The translations under genes were made by a program, and so were the position numbers. The notes below the pieces were generated by a model. That model worked only from the letters and a program-made list of their open reading frames with translations. It had not been told where the DNA came from and did no database searches. Below, in pieces: positions 36,874 through 46,772 of a stretch of 64,000 nt of DNA. The stretch's first letter is position 1. Each line of letters starts with the position of its first letter. Location: NCBI GenBank assembly GCA_002343715.1, contig DDSA01000167.1:92076-156075 (forward strand), written 5' to 3'. Origin of the DNA: Phycisphaerales bacterium UBA2402. GTDB lineage: Bacteria; Planctomycetota; Phycisphaerae; Phycisphaerales; UBA1924.

Positions 36874-38727
36874 GTGGCACCGATCAGTTCCCGCACATTC
36901 AGTGCCGTCGTGATCGGTGGAGGCCACGCCGGGGCGGAAGCAGCATGGGCTGCTGCCAATCTGCTATCCGCCGCATCGGGAGCATCACCCACGGTTGCGC
37001 TTGTGTCGCTCGATCCATCCAAGATCGGCGTCATGTCCTGTAACCCGGCAATCGGCGGGCTGGCCAAGGGTCAGTTGGTGCGCGAGGTCGACGCGATGGG
37101 CGGCCTGATGGGGCTCGCCACGGACGCGACTGGTATCCAGTTCCGTGTCTTGAACACGAGCAAAGGTCCCGCAGTCCACGGCCCGCGCGCACAATGCGAC
37201 AAACACGCGTACGCCCAAGCCGTGCAATCTCTTCTCGCATCTCGCCCCGAGATTCGCGTCATAGCCGGAACAGTGGATCGGTTGATCGTGAAGCACGGGA
37301 GGATCATCGGCGTCGAGGTGGGTGGTCCCGCCGGCCAGTTCGTGCTGAACACCAATGCCGTGGTCCTCACCACGGGCACGTTCATGCGTGGCCTGATGCA
37401 CTGCGGTGAGCGGAAGACCGAGGGCGGCCGGTTCGGCGAAGGCGCGGCGGTGGGCATCTCCGATGCGCTTCGTGACCTGGGCTTTGAGTTGGGACGCCTG
37501 AAAACCGGCACACCACCTCGGCTCAAGCGGGACACGATCGACTGGGACGGACTCGAACCGCAGTACGGGGACATCAACCCGACACCCTTCTCGGAGCTGA
37601 CCTGCGGCCCGCCTCCACTCACGCAGGTCGAATGCCGTCAGACGCGGACCACGCCCGAGGCCCACGATCTCATCCGCGCGAACCTCCACCGCGCCCCGAT
37701 GTACAGCGGACAGATCGAGAGCGCCGGCCCCCGTTATTGCCCGAGCATCGAGGACAAGGTCGTCCGCTTTGCCGACCGCGAGGCGCACGGCGTCTTTCTG
37801 GAGCCGGAGAGTCTTCGCGACGACTGGGTCTACTGCAACGGCATCTCCACCAGTTTGCCTCCAGATGTGCAGGACCGGATCGTCCATGCCATGCCCGGCT
37901 GCGAGCACGCGCACATCTATCGCTACGGCTACGCCGTGGAATACGACATGGTCCGCCCGCACCAGATCGCGGCGACGGGAGAGACCAAGATCGTCGCGGG
38001 GCTGTTCCTCGCGGGGCAGATCAACGGCACCAGCGGGTACGAAGAAGCCGCGGCCCAGGGCCTGATCGCGGGGATCAATGCCGCACGGCACGCGCTGGGA
38101 CAGAGCGAGTTCACACTCTCACGCGATCAGGCGTACATCGGTGTGCTGATGGACGACCTGGTGACCAAGACGCCCGTGGAACCGTACCGGATGTTCACAA
38201 GCCGGGCCGAACACCGCCTGCTCCTGCGTGCCGACAACGCGCCCGACCGGCTCACCCCGATCGCGGCGGAGTTGGGCCTGCTGAACAACCCGATGGGCAG
38301 GAAACGGCTGGAACAGTTGGAGCAGAAGCACCTCGCGATGAAGGAACTCCACGGGTTGATCGATCAGGCCCGCGTCGACGGCGAACCACTGGCGAAACTC
38401 ATCCGTGCCGATGTCTTCACGCTCGATGATCTGCAGCGCGCCCTCCCCACTGGCCCGGACAACCGCGCCGCCCGCTCGACCGTTCTGGCCGACCGCCGCT
38501 ACGAGGCCTACATCGCGCGCCAGCGGGCGGAGATCCGACGTCACGCGGAGATGGAGCACCGCCGCCTTCCCGATGCTGTGGACTATCTCTCGTTGCCGCA
38601 CCTTCGAACCGAAGCCCGGCAGGCGTTGCACCGTTTCCGGCCGCGCACGTTCGGGCAGGCGGGGCGGCTGGAAGGCATCACCCCCGCCGACCTTACGCTC
38701 CTGGCGGTGCTGATGAGCACTCGCTGA
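36874..38727 (+). CDS. mnmG: tRNA uridine-5-carboxymethylaminomethyl modification enzyme MnmG (GidA)
   Basis: 617 residues from a GTG with a weak site upstream. The FAD-binding start FSAVVIGGGHAGAEAAWAAA is followed by signature segments MSCNPAIGGLAKGQLVREVD and FRVLNTSKGPAVHGPRAQCD, and later GQINGTSGYEEAAAQG. The C-terminal helical domain that contacts MnmE and tRNA is complete (RTEARQALHRFRPRTFGQAG). With MnmE it installs the cmnm5 group on wobble U34. No mnmE or rsmG is nearby. The stop is 11 bases from the convergent release-factor-like gene. Confidence 0.96.
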   Translation: MAPISSRTFSAVVIGGGHAGAEAAWAAANLLSAASGASPTVALVSLDPSKIGVMSCNPAIGGLAKGQLVREVDAMGGLMGLATDATGIQFRVLNTSKGPAVHGPRAQCDKHAYAQAVQSLLASRPEIRVIAGTVDRLIVKHGRIIGVEVGGPAGQFVLNTNAVVLTTGTFMRGLMHCGERKTEGGRFGEGAAVGISDALRDLGFELGRLKTGTPPRLKRDTIDWDGLEPQYGDINPTPFSELTCGPPPLTQVECRQTRTTPEAHDLIRANLHRAPMYSGQIESAGPRYCPSIEDKVVRFADREAHGVFLEPESLRDDWVYCNGISTSLPPDVQDRIVHAMPGCEHAHIYRYGYAVEYDMVRPHQIAATGETKIVAGLFLAGQINGTSGYEEAAAQGLIAGINAARHALGQSEFTLSRDQAYIGVLMDDLVTKTPVEPYRMFTSRAEHRLLLRADNAPDRLTPIAAELGLLNNPMGRKRLEQLEQKHLAMKELHGLIDQARVDGEPLAKLIRADVFTLDDLQRALPTGPDNRAARSTVLADRRYEAYIARQRAEIRRHAEMEHRRLPDAVDYLSLPHLRTEARQALHRFRPRTFGQAGRLEGITPADLTLLAVLMSTR

Positions 38728-38738
38728 CCGCGTACGGA

Positions 38739-39284
38739 TCATCGCATCGGGTGCAGGCCGCGGGACTCGCGCCGTTCATTGACGCGCACCAACGCGGGAG
38801 GGTGGTCTTTCAGGAGTTTGACGAGTTGACTCAACGAGCACGAGAGCCGCAAGGCCGCCCGCTTGATGTCTTCGCCGCACGCATGAATCACGTCCATCGC
38901 CTCCGCGAGTAGCGCCGGGTAATCCGCGTGCTCGGGATTGCACGTGATGATGCCGGTGCCCGAATCGGGGCAGCGGCGAAGCCACAGATCGCTGCGCACT
39001 TCACCGATGGGCACAGGGATCCGGACACGCACCGCGAGAGCCAGACGCAGCCGCGTGACGGCCATCCGTTTATTCTCCTCCGCGCTGCGGCGCTCCCCCG
39101 CATGAGATTCGATCCCCGTGGGCGAGTGCGTGATCCAGACCAACGTCTCAACCTTGTTGCGGTGCTGACCGCCCGGGCCGGTACCCCGTCCGCGTCCCCA
39201 GTCGCACTGCGCGAGCAGCACATCGGTCGCAAGGGCCGCCGGGTGGGGCGGAGGCGTGTAGATGTACTCGTGCAGCGTGTTCAT
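38739..39284 (-). CDS. Release-factor-like protein with RF-1 catalytic domain only
   Basis: 181 residues from the ATG at 39284, four bases after the tsaD stop. The RF-1 domain has GGQ at residues 38-40 (CDWGRGRGTGPGGQHRNKVE) and HSPTGIESHAGERRSAEENK. It lacks a codon-recognition domain, and the tail is less basic than that of ArfB. It resembles the stand-alone 'peptide chain release factor-like' proteins of planctomycetes. It likely hydrolyses peptidyl-tRNA on stalled or split ribosomes; the substrate state is unknown. With ArfB at 12772 the window has two such proteins. Confidence 0.85.
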   Translation of the reverse strand: MNTLHEYIYTPPPHPAALATDVLLAQCDWGRGRGTGPGGQHRNKVETLVWITHSPTGIESHAGERRSAEENKRMAVTRLRLALAVRVRIPVPIGEVRSDLWLRRCPDSGTGIITCNPEHADYPALLAEAMDVIHACGEDIKRAALRLSCSLSQLVKLLKDHPPALVRVNERRESRGLHPMR

Positions 39285-39288
39285 GAAC

Positions 39289-40329
39289 TCACACGATGGA
39301 GGAGGGATCGGCCCGCAGAGCGAGGTCACTGGCCCCGCGATCCCGGATCAGATGACTCCCTAACCCGGCGATCATCGCCGCGTTATCCATGCAGAACTCC
39401 AGTCGGGGCAGAAAGACCGGAACGGCTCGGGAAGCACCGAACGCGCTGAGTTCGCGCCGCAGCAACGCGTTGGCTGTCACCCCTCCGCCTGTACAGACGC
39501 CGCGGTACGAGTGAACTTCGGCGGCCCGTTCCAGTTTGAGCATCACGGCCCGCACGGCCGCGCGTCGGAAACTCGCGGCGAGGTCTCGCCGACGCGCCTC
39601 GGTCAGAGGGGGCGCGGCACGGCCCTTGGGTCCGGGCACGCCGCGCACCGCGTAGAGCATCGCGGTCTTCAATCCGCTGAACGAGAAGTCGAGCGATCCG
39701 GGCGCGATGCGGCTGATAGGCAGTTCCGTCATGCGATCATCGGCCCCATCCTGCTCTGCGAGCCGGTCGAGGTTTGGTCCGCCGGGGTAAGGCAGACCCA
39801 GGAGCGTCGCGGCCTTGTCGAATGCTTCGCCGAGCGCATCGTCGATGGTTGCTCCCAAACGCACCAGGCGAGTCCACGACTCAAGTCGATACAACGAAGT
39901 ATGCCCCCCGCTGACCACCAGCCCCAGGGCTGGAAATGGAACATCACCGAGGTCTTCCTGCCCCCGCAACACCCCGGAGTACAGGTGCGCGTGAACGTGG
40001 TCAACGCCGATCAGTGGTTTGCCCAGACTCCACGCCAGGGCCTTGGCCGCGGTCACGCCTACAAGGAGGGATCCGATCAGACCCGGACGATGGCCGACAG
40101 CCACGGCGTCGATCATGCCCAGGCCCGCGCCCGCTTGAGCCAATGCTTCGCGTACGACGGGGAGGATGCGTTCGACGTGGGCCCGGCTCGCTATCTCGGG
40201 CACGACGCCGGCGTACTCCTCGTGCAACGCGGCCTGTGAGGCAACAATGTTGGAAAGAACACGCCGACCGTCCTGAACGACGGAGGCCGCCGTCTCATCG
40301 CACGAGGATTCGATGCCGAGGATCAGCAT
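39289..40329 (-). CDS. tsaD: tRNA N6-threonylcarbamoyladenosine synthase subunit TsaD
   Basis: 346 residues, ATG start three bases after the upstream peptidase stop. It has the ASKHA-fold start MLILGIESSCDETAASVV, the metal-binding segment VPEIASRAHVERILPVV, the LVVSGGHTSLYRL strand, and SGLKTAMLYAV. Together with TsaB, TsaC and TsaE it transfers the threonylcarbamoyl group to A37 of ANN-decoding tRNAs. Those partner genes are not in the window. It sits in the middle of a tight three-gene unit (S41 peptidase, tsaD, release-factor-like). Confidence 0.96.
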   Translation of the reverse strand: MLILGIESSCDETAASVVQDGRRVLSNIVASQAALHEEYAGVVPEIASRAHVERILPVVREALAQAGAGLGMIDAVAVGHRPGLIGSLLVGVTAAKALAWSLGKPLIGVDHVHAHLYSGVLRGQEDLGDVPFPALGLVVSGGHTSLYRLESWTRLVRLGATIDDALGEAFDKAATLLGLPYPGGPNLDRLAEQDGADDRMTELPISRIAPGSLDFSFSGLKTAMLYAVRGVPGPKGRAAPPLTEARRRDLAASFRRAAVRAVMLKLERAAEVHSYRGVCTGGGVTANALLRRELSAFGASRAVPVFLPRLEFCMDNAAMIAGLGSHLIRDRGASDLALRADPSSIV

Positions 40330-40332
40330 CGG

Positions 40333-42030
40333 TTACTTGACGCCGTCGGCGGGCTTGGCGGGCGGGGGCGACTGGTTGCGCTTTTTCACATCGGCATCGA
40401 AGAGGTACCGCTCCAGGTTGTTGCCCGTGATGTCGAGCACGGCGACAACGTTGCCGTCCTTGTCGCGGATCTCCATGACCCCGCCCGAAAGGTCCACTTC
40501 GTTGGTCCAGAGGTCGGGGGCGGTGGGTTCCGACCCGCCCGCGGCGGACTCCAGCGCGTCGATCCGCTTCTCGTTGCGTGCAAGCTCACGGAGCAATCGT
40601 TCACGGTATTGATTGGCACGGAAGAGTTCCGCGCCGGCGATCCGGCCCGCCTGGGCTTCCTTCTCGCCAACCGCCTCCCATGAACCCGTGTCGACTTTCA
40701 AGGCCACGGCCCGTACCGCCGCGGCGAGTTGCTTGTCCTTGAGCGCCGCGAGAATGGAATCTCCCTCGGACCAGTTGACCACGGGCTGATTGTCCGCCGC
40801 GGTCTCGCCGGACTCCTGGCTGTGGCGGAGAACTTCCTCGCGGCGACGGACTTCGAGCATGGCCACGGTCTCTTCATCGGTCATAGGTACATAGAACCCA
40901 TCGGAAGGATCAACCCCCCACGCCGGAGAATCGTCCTTCCGCGTGATGCTCCTTCCGCTGGGAAGGTAATACCCCTGCTCCGTGATCTTGAGTTCGCTGC
41001 CCCGACCGCTGGGGAGTTCGATGACGCTCTGCACGCTTCCCTTGCCGAAGGATCGCGTTCCGACGATGATGGCACGGTTGTTCTCCGCGAGGGCGCCGCT
41101 GAGCACCTCGCTGGCGGAGGCGCTGGCCCCGTTGATAAGCACGGCGATGGGAAAATCGGGCAGCGTACCTTCCGGCTTGGCGCGGGTGATCTTCTCCGCG
41201 TACGCACGGCCGCGGGTGGAGACGATGACCCCCTTCTCGAGGAACAGGTCGGCGATCGCTTCGGCCTCGCTGAGCAGGCCGCCGGGATTCCAGCGGAGGT
41301 CGAGGACAAGCCCGTTGAGTTTGCCCCCGTCCGCTCCCATGCTCACGAGCGCCTGCTCAACTTCAGCGGCGCACTTGGGCGTGAACTGCGTGAGGCGGAT
41401 GTAGCCGATGCGTCGGGCGGGATCGATCATGAAGTCCCACGCGTTGGGGTCCGCGGCGGATCGGTGGAATCCTTTCACGCTTCGCGTCTTGATCCGGTCG
41501 CGCACGACGGTGATCTCCTGCCGGACCCCCTTGCGCTCGATGGTGAGCACGACGGGTGTCTTCGGCTCGCCCATCAGGAGGTCGATGCAGGCATCGACGC
41601 TCAGGTTCTGTGTGGACTTGCCGTCAATCGCGACGACCCGATCATCGGCCATGAGTCCGGCGCGGAAGGAGGGGCTGTCTTCGAGCGGAGAAATAATGGT
41701 GAGCCAGCCGTCGATCACGTTGACGGACGAGCCGATCCCGACGTACTCGCCGGTCAGGCTCTTGTTGAACTCTCGCTTGTCGCTCGCCGGGACATAGACG
41801 GTGTAGGGGTCGTTGAGAGCCTCGACCATCCCCTTGATCGCCCCTTCTCGGAGGGCGCTCTCATCGGGAGAGTCGACGTACTTGGTCGTGATGGCGTGCT
41901 TGACCTCGATCAGTTCATCGAAAAACTTGTAATCATCCGCTGTGACGCCCAGCCGGTGCGAGGCGGCGAATGTCGCCGCGAGGCCGGTGATGCCGAAGAT
42001 CCCAAAGAGCATGTTCTGTCGCTTCGCCAC
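40333..42030 (-). CDS. C-terminal processing peptidase (S41, Ctp type)
   Basis: 565 residues from a GTG at 42030, chosen because GGAG lies eight bases upstream and it gives a membrane/signal segment (MLFGIFGITGLAATFAAS); the frame is open 37 codons further. An N-terminal S41 helper region is followed by a PDZ domain (SSVNVIDGWLTIISPLEDSP, FRAGLMADDRVVAIDGKSTQ). Then comes the protease core with Ser in INGASASASEVLSGAL and Lys in VGTRSFGKGSVQSVIELPSG. The last 130 residues are a helical/coiled extension rich in Arg and Glu. It should degrade periplasmic proteins from their C-termini. It forms an operon with tsaD, with only three bases between them. Confidence 0.92.
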   Translation of the reverse strand: MAKRQNMLFGIFGITGLAATFAASHRLGVTADDYKFFDELIEVKHAITTKYVDSPDESALREGAIKGMVEALNDPYTVYVPASDKREFNKSLTGEYVGIGSSVNVIDGWLTIISPLEDSPSFRAGLMADDRVVAIDGKSTQNLSVDACIDLLMGEPKTPVVLTIERKGVRQEITVVRDRIKTRSVKGFHRSAADPNAWDFMIDPARRIGYIRLTQFTPKCAAEVEQALVSMGADGGKLNGLVLDLRWNPGGLLSEAEAIADLFLEKGVIVSTRGRAYAEKITRAKPEGTLPDFPIAVLINGASASASEVLSGALAENNRAIIVGTRSFGKGSVQSVIELPSGRGSELKITEQGYYLPSGRSITRKDDSPAWGVDPSDGFYVPMTDEETVAMLEVRRREEVLRHSQESGETAADNQPVVNWSEGDSILAALKDKQLAAAVRAVALKVDTGSWEAVGEKEAQAGRIAGAELFRANQYRERLLRELARNEKRIDALESAAGGSEPTAPDLWTNEVDLSGGVMEIRDKDGNVVAVLDITGNNLERYLFDADVKKRNQSPPPAKPADGVK

Positions 42031-42232
42031 GGTAATGACTCCAAGCCCGCCGGCCGTCGGCACACGAGCGCACCCCTTCGGAAAGGGTAGGTCGGTTGCC
42101 GCCCGATTGATCCGCGTACATCTTTCTGAATCTCGGGCCATCGGCGCTGGCGCCTATCGGCGGCCCAATCGGTAACGGCCCCCGGCCCGCAGCCCGCACT
42201 CCACTCTCGCCCGAGCGGTGGTACTCTCCGCT

Positions 42233-43234
42233 ATGCGCAGACCCATCACTCTCTTCACCGGCCAATGGGCCGACCTTCCGCTTGAATCCCTCGCCGAGAT
42301 GGCCGCGGACTTCGGTTACGATGGCCTCGAACTCGCCTGCTGGGGCGATCACTTCGAGGTGGATAAGGCCCTGTCCGACGATGCCTACTGCAAGTCCAGG
42401 TGGGCCATCCTGGACAAGCACCGCCTGAAGTGCTTTGCGGTGAGCAATCACCTCGTTGGCCAGTGCGTATGCGATCCGATCGATGCACGCCACAAGGCGA
42501 TTCTTCCGTCTCGTGTCTGGGGCGACGGCTCGCCCGAAGGGGTTCGCCAGCGAGCCGCAAAGGAAATGATGGATACCGCCCACGCCGCGGCGAAACTGGG
42601 GGTCAAGATCGTCAACGGATTCACCGGGTCCTCGGTGTGGCACAAGTTGTATTTCTTCCCCCCCACGTCCGCGGCGGAGATCGAGGCGGGGTACAAGGAC
42701 TTCGCGGCGCGTTGGAACCCGATCCTCGACGCGTTCGATCGTTCACGCGTGCTCTTCGGGCTGGAAGTACACCCGACGGAGATCGCCTACGACATCCATA
42801 CGGCACGGCTGGCCCTGGAAGCGCTCGGGAACAGACCGACCTTCGGATTCAACTTTGATCCTTCCCATCTGATCTGGCAGGGGATCGACCCGGTGAAGTT
42901 CATCGACGCTTTCGCGGGGCGCATCTATCATGTTCACGTCAAGGATGCCGCCCTGCGTCTGGACGGGACGAACTCCATCCTCTCAAGCCATCTCTCGTTC
43001 GGCGACCCGCGACGGGGGTGGGACTTCCGTTCACCTGGGCGTGGAGATGTCGAATTCGAGGAGATCATCCGCGCTCTGAACCACGCCCAGTACCACGGTC
43101 CGCTGAGCGTTGAGTGGGAGGACTCCGGCATGGACCGCGAGCAGGGCGCGAGAGAGGCCTCGGCCTTTGTGCGGAATATGGATTTCGAGCCGTCGAGGGT
43201 CTCCTTCGATGCGGCGTTCGAAAAAGAGCCGTGA
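42233..43234 (+). CDS. Sugar phosphate isomerase/epimerase-like TIM-barrel protein
   Basis: 333 residues from the ATG at 42233. This is an AP-endonuclease-2/xylose-isomerase-like barrel: [60 protein letters not shown] (metal-binding Glu), [20 protein letters not shown] (Asp-x-x-His), [10 protein letters not shown], and [11 protein letters not shown]. The conserved E, D, H, E set suggests a functional divalent-metal isomerase or epimerase. No catabolic cluster surrounds it, so the substrate (myo-inositol, hydroxypyruvate or rare sugar) cannot be named. It is convergent with nuoN, 107 bases apart, with no strong terminator between. Confidence 0.87.
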   Translation: MRRPITLFTGQWADLPLESLAEMAADFGYDGLELACWGDHFEVDKALSDDAYCKSRWAILDKHRLKCFAVSNHLVGQCVCDPIDARHKAILPSRVWGDGSPEGVRQRAAKEMMDTAHAAAKLGVKIVNGFTGSSVWHKLYFFPPTSAAEIEAGYKDFAARWNPILDAFDRSRVLFGLEVHPTEIAYDIHTARLALEALGNRPTFGFNFDPSHLIWQGIDPVKFIDAFAGRIYHVHVKDAALRLDGTNSILSSHLSFGDPRRGWDFRSPGRGDVEFEEIIRALNHAQYHGPLSVEWEDSGMDREQGAREASAFVRNMDFEPSRVSFDAAFEKEP

Positions 43235-43341
43235 CAGCGGCCTGACGCGTCCGCTCCCGGTCGAACCCTGATCCGGCGTCCGGGCGCATCGGACTTGACC
43301 GGCGGCGGATTGGGTTGAACACATCGACGCAGAAACCGGCT

Positions 43342-44976
43342 TCATGGGCGATGATCGTCAACCATCGAGTGCCCCGAGCCTCCTGATGGAACGGCCGCCC
43401 TGTACTCCGCCGCGGTGCGGCTGTGCTCCATCAGGGTGTTGCCGAGAATGCTCAGCACGACAACGCCGCCGGCGGAAACCACCGCGGCGACCTGGCGGGA
43501 GCGGAACGGTGCCTGAACAATCGGCTCGGCGGACTCATCGGCCTGCTCGAGCATCGGTGCGAAGGCGAGCCTCAGGTAGTAATAGGCCGCGACGGCCGAG
43601 TTGATGCCGAGGATGATGACCAGCGGAATCTCACCAGCGCGGATCGCGCTGGTGAAGAGCGGCAACTTACCGAAAAATCCAAGGAGCGGGGGCAACCCAA
43701 GCAAACTGAGGCTGCACAGCACCATGGACCAGCCGAGCGCGGGATGGGTGACGCACAAACCACGGAGGTCCGTGACGGTTTCTATTTCACGGGGTTCCCC
43801 GTCTCGTCCGGGAGCGCGCTCGAGCGCGGCGAGCACGGCGAAGCAACCGACATTCATGACGCCGTAGCAGAGCAGGTAGAAGAGAACGGCGCTGACACCG
43901 CTTCCCGTGAACGATCCGTCGCCGGGTCCGACGATCACACCCACCAGCATGTAGCCCGAGTGCGCGATGGAGGAATACGCCAGGATCCGTTTCACGGAGA
44001 CCTGCATGAGGGCCAGGACATTGCCGACTGTCATGGTGAGCGCGGCGATCACCCACAGCGTCAGGCGGAGGACTTCGGGCAACTGCGTTCCACCCGCACT
44101 GGACTTGACCACCGAGAGCGGTTCGGCCGATGGGCCGAAACTCCATCCCACGGTGGCGCACAGAAGGAGAATGGTCAAAAAGCCCGCCGTCTTGGGAACA
44201 AAGGCAAGGAAAGCGCTGACCTGCGGCGCGGCGCCTTCGTACACGTCGGCGGTGTAGAAATGCATCGGCACCGCCGCGATCTTGAAACAAACCCCGATGA
44301 CCGAGAGCAGCAGGCCCGCCATGCCCAGCGTGCTCACGCCATGAGCGGCAAAGTGCGAGGCGATGGCGTTGAGATTGGTGGTGCCGGTCGCGCCGTAGAG
44401 GAGAGCGAAACCGTAGAGGAACGTGGCCGCGCCGAGCGCCCCGAGGAAGAAGTACTTGACTCCCGCCTCTCTCCCGCGCACCTTCGCGGTGGAGATGACA
44501 ACCATGATGTACGTCGGCAAACTCGTGAGTTCAAGGGCGAGGAAGAGCCAGATGAGATCATCGGCATCGGCGCACAGCATCAGGCCCGTGAGTGAGAAGA
44601 GAAAGAAGGAGTAGAACTCCGCCCGATTGCTCCGCAGCGGATCGAACACCCTGACACCCCGGACAATCTCCTCTTCCTCGCGACGATCCACCGTGCCCGC
44701 CGCAAGCAGCAGGAGCAAAAGCCCGACAATGCCGATCAGCGGCTTGGCGAATCCTACCAGATTTGGCAGGAGTTGCTGAGCCGCGGACGCGGGCAGGGAT
44801 TCGACATCCGGAGAGAAGCCGATCGATAAAAGCGTCGCGGCGAGCAATCCCACTCCGGCAACGAGCGCCGCCGCCTTGCGGCTCGCGTAGCGTCGCGACA
44901 GGCCGACGATCATGACGATGCACGTCGCGGCAAAGAGGGCGATCTCGGGCCAGAGAAACTGGAGGCGGTCGGTCAC
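43342..44976 (-). CDS. nuoN: NADH-quinone oxidoreductase subunit N
   Basis: 544 residues from a GTG overlapping the nuoM stop (GTGA). It is an antiporter-like proton-pumping subunit of complex I with about 14 transmembrane helices, including FLALELTSLPTYIMVVIS, GVKYFFLGALGAATFLYGFA, and HSGYMLVGVIVGPGDG. The loop at about residues 100-125 is charged (DRREEEEIVRGVRVFDPLRS) and somewhat long. It is last in the nuoJKLMN run. Confidence 0.95.
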   Translation of the reverse strand: MTDRLQFLWPEIALFAATCIVMIVGLSRRYASRKAAALVAGVGLLAATLLSIGFSPDVESLPASAAQQLLPNLVGFAKPLIGIVGLLLLLLAAGTVDRREEEEIVRGVRVFDPLRSNRAEFYSFFLFSLTGLMLCADADDLIWLFLALELTSLPTYIMVVISTAKVRGREAGVKYFFLGALGAATFLYGFALLYGATGTTNLNAIASHFAAHGVSTLGMAGLLLSVIGVCFKIAAVPMHFYTADVYEGAAPQVSAFLAFVPKTAGFLTILLLCATVGWSFGPSAEPLSVVKSSAGGTQLPEVLRLTLWVIAALTMTVGNVLALMQVSVKRILAYSSIAHSGYMLVGVIVGPGDGSFTGSGVSAVLFYLLCYGVMNVGCFAVLAALERAPGRDGEPREIETVTDLRGLCVTHPALGWSMVLCSLSLLGLPPLLGFFGKLPLFTSAIRAGEIPLVIILGINSAVAAYYYLRLAFAPMLEQADESAEPIVQAPFRSRQVAAVVSAGGVVVLSILGNTLMEHSRTAAEYRAAVPSGGSGHSMVDDHRP

Positions 44977-46772
44977 TGGGCGGCCTCCTCTTTCGCGGCG
45001 GTGGTCATCGCGGAGGGTTCGACGGTCGATCTCGCGGCGTTCACGGTCATCACCACGCTCTTCACCGGCTCGGAGAGTGCGTCGAGGGCGGGCTTGGGGT
45101 ACACGCCCAAGGCGATGCACAACACCGCGAGAGGAATCAGCACGCCCACTTCACGCCCGCAAAGATCCACGGGAAGAGCCGAGTGCGCCGAATCTCCATC
45201 GTGAGCGTGATCATGTCCCTTCGGTTCGACCAACGGGCCCCACACGATTCTGCCGACCATGTACAGCAGATACATGGCGGCAACGATCATGCCGATGCCC
45301 GCGATAGCGGCGAACCAGGGGCCGAGGTTGCCGGGGGTCGCGCCCGGCACGGCGGCTCCGGCGGAGCCCCACAACCCCTGATCGAGCGCTCCCTCCGCGG
45401 TGATACCCGTCGCGCTGCCCCACGCGGTGCTGGCCTGGAATGCACCGAGCAGGCACAGGAACTCGCTCACAAATCCGTTGAGTCCGGGCAACCCCACCGA
45501 AGCCATGGTAAAGAAGACCATGAAGGTCGCCCACACCGGCATCCTGGCGGCCAATCCGCCGAGTTCCTTCATCGATCGGGTGTGGTAGCGCTCATAGATC
45601 ATGCCGATCAGGAGGAACAAGGCCCCGGTTGAGAGGCCGTGGTTGATCATGTACAGGATCGAGCCGCTAATCCCCGCGTGGTTGAGCGCGAAGAGTCCAA
45701 GGATGCAGAACCCCAGGTGCGCCACCGAGGAATAGGCCACGAGCTTCTTCACGTCCGTCTGCACCCAGCAGATCAACCCGCCGTACAGAATGCCGATGAC
45801 GCACAGCACGCCGATGAGGGGCGCGTACTCGACAACCGCGACGGGGCAGAACGGCAGGCAGAATCGGAAAATCGCGTAGGTGCCCAGTTTCAGAAGCACG
45901 CCCGCTAGGATGACCGAGCCGGCGGTGGGCGCCTCGGTGTGGGCGAGAGGCAGCCAGGTGTGCACCGGGAATAAGGGCACCTTCACGGCAAAGCCGGCGA
46001 GCAACGCCAGAAGGACCCACGCCTGTTGCCGACCGGACATCAACTGCGCCGCCTGCTCCAGCGTGGCGATGTCGAAGGTCCACTTCCCGAGTTTGGGGAA
46101 CGTCTGCCAGAGTTCGGCACCGACGGCGTTGATGACCGCGGGCGAGAGATGGCTGTTGAACCAGGCGACATACACCAATCCCGCCAAGGCGATCACGGAG
46201 CCGGTGAAGGTGTACAGGAAGAACTTGATCGCGGCCTTTTTGCGGTTGGTGGAACCGTACAGGCTGATGAGGATGAACATCGGCACGAGCGTGAACTCGA
46301 AGCAGATGTAGAACAACACCAGGTCACGCGCGATAAAGACGCCCGTCATCGCGGCCTGGAGTATCAGGAGCCAGGCGTAATACGTCTTCACACGATCCGT
46401 GATGGCGGTGGCGGACGCCTGGACGCAGATCGGCCCCAGGAGGGCTGTCAGAGCCACGAGCATCAGCGCCACGGAGTCAACCGCCATGGACAGATTGATA
46501 CCCAGGTGACTCAGCCAGGAGAACTCGCACGCGAGTTGAAAACCCGGCTCTCCCCAGCGGAAGACCAGCATCGCGGCCAGCGCCCCCACCAACGCTACCA
46601 GCGTGCCGAGCAGGGCGATGGTCCTCGCCCTGGCGGCGGGGGCCGCCGCGATCAACAGCGCCGTTGCCAACGGCACAACGACCAGCATCGGAAGGAGCAG
46701 CGGGGGGCGGCTGTCGAGCGCGGCATCGGCCTGCGCGACCGTGGGGACGAGTTTGGCAACGGAATAGAGCAT
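44973..46772 (-). CDS. nuoM: NADH-quinone oxidoreductase subunit M
   Basis: 599 residues. The ATG shares its A with the nuoL stop (TGATG). The complex I antiporter-like core is complete: FYICFEFTLVPMFILISLYG, FFLYTFTGSVIALAGL, HTWLPLAHTEAPTAGSVILA, and SVAHLGFCILGLFALNHAGI. There are about 14 helices. A Gly/Ala-rich periplasmic or cytoplasmic loop (SATGITAEGALDQGLWGSAG, about residues 480-515) is an insertion relative to shorter homologues. Confidence 0.96.
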   Translation of the reverse strand: MLYSVAKLVPTVAQADAALDSRPPLLLPMLVVVPLATALLIAAAPAARARTIALLGTLVALVGALAAMLVFRWGEPGFQLACEFSWLSHLGINLSMAVDSVALMLVALTALLGPICVQASATAITDRVKTYYAWLLILQAAMTGVFIARDLVLFYICFEFTLVPMFILISLYGSTNRKKAAIKFFLYTFTGSVIALAGLVYVAWFNSHLSPAVINAVGAELWQTFPKLGKWTFDIATLEQAAQLMSGRQQAWVLLALLAGFAVKVPLFPVHTWLPLAHTEAPTAGSVILAGVLLKLGTYAIFRFCLPFCPVAVVEYAPLIGVLCVIGILYGGLICWVQTDVKKLVAYSSVAHLGFCILGLFALNHAGISGSILYMINHGLSTGALFLLIGMIYERYHTRSMKELGGLAARMPVWATFMVFFTMASVGLPGLNGFVSEFLCLLGAFQASTAWGSATGITAEGALDQGLWGSAGAAVPGATPGNLGPWFAAIAGIGMIVAAMYLLYMVGRIVWGPLVEPKGHDHAHDGDSAHSALPVDLCGREVGVLIPLAVLCIALGVYPKPALDALSEPVKSVVMTVNAARSTVEPSAMTTAAKEEAAQ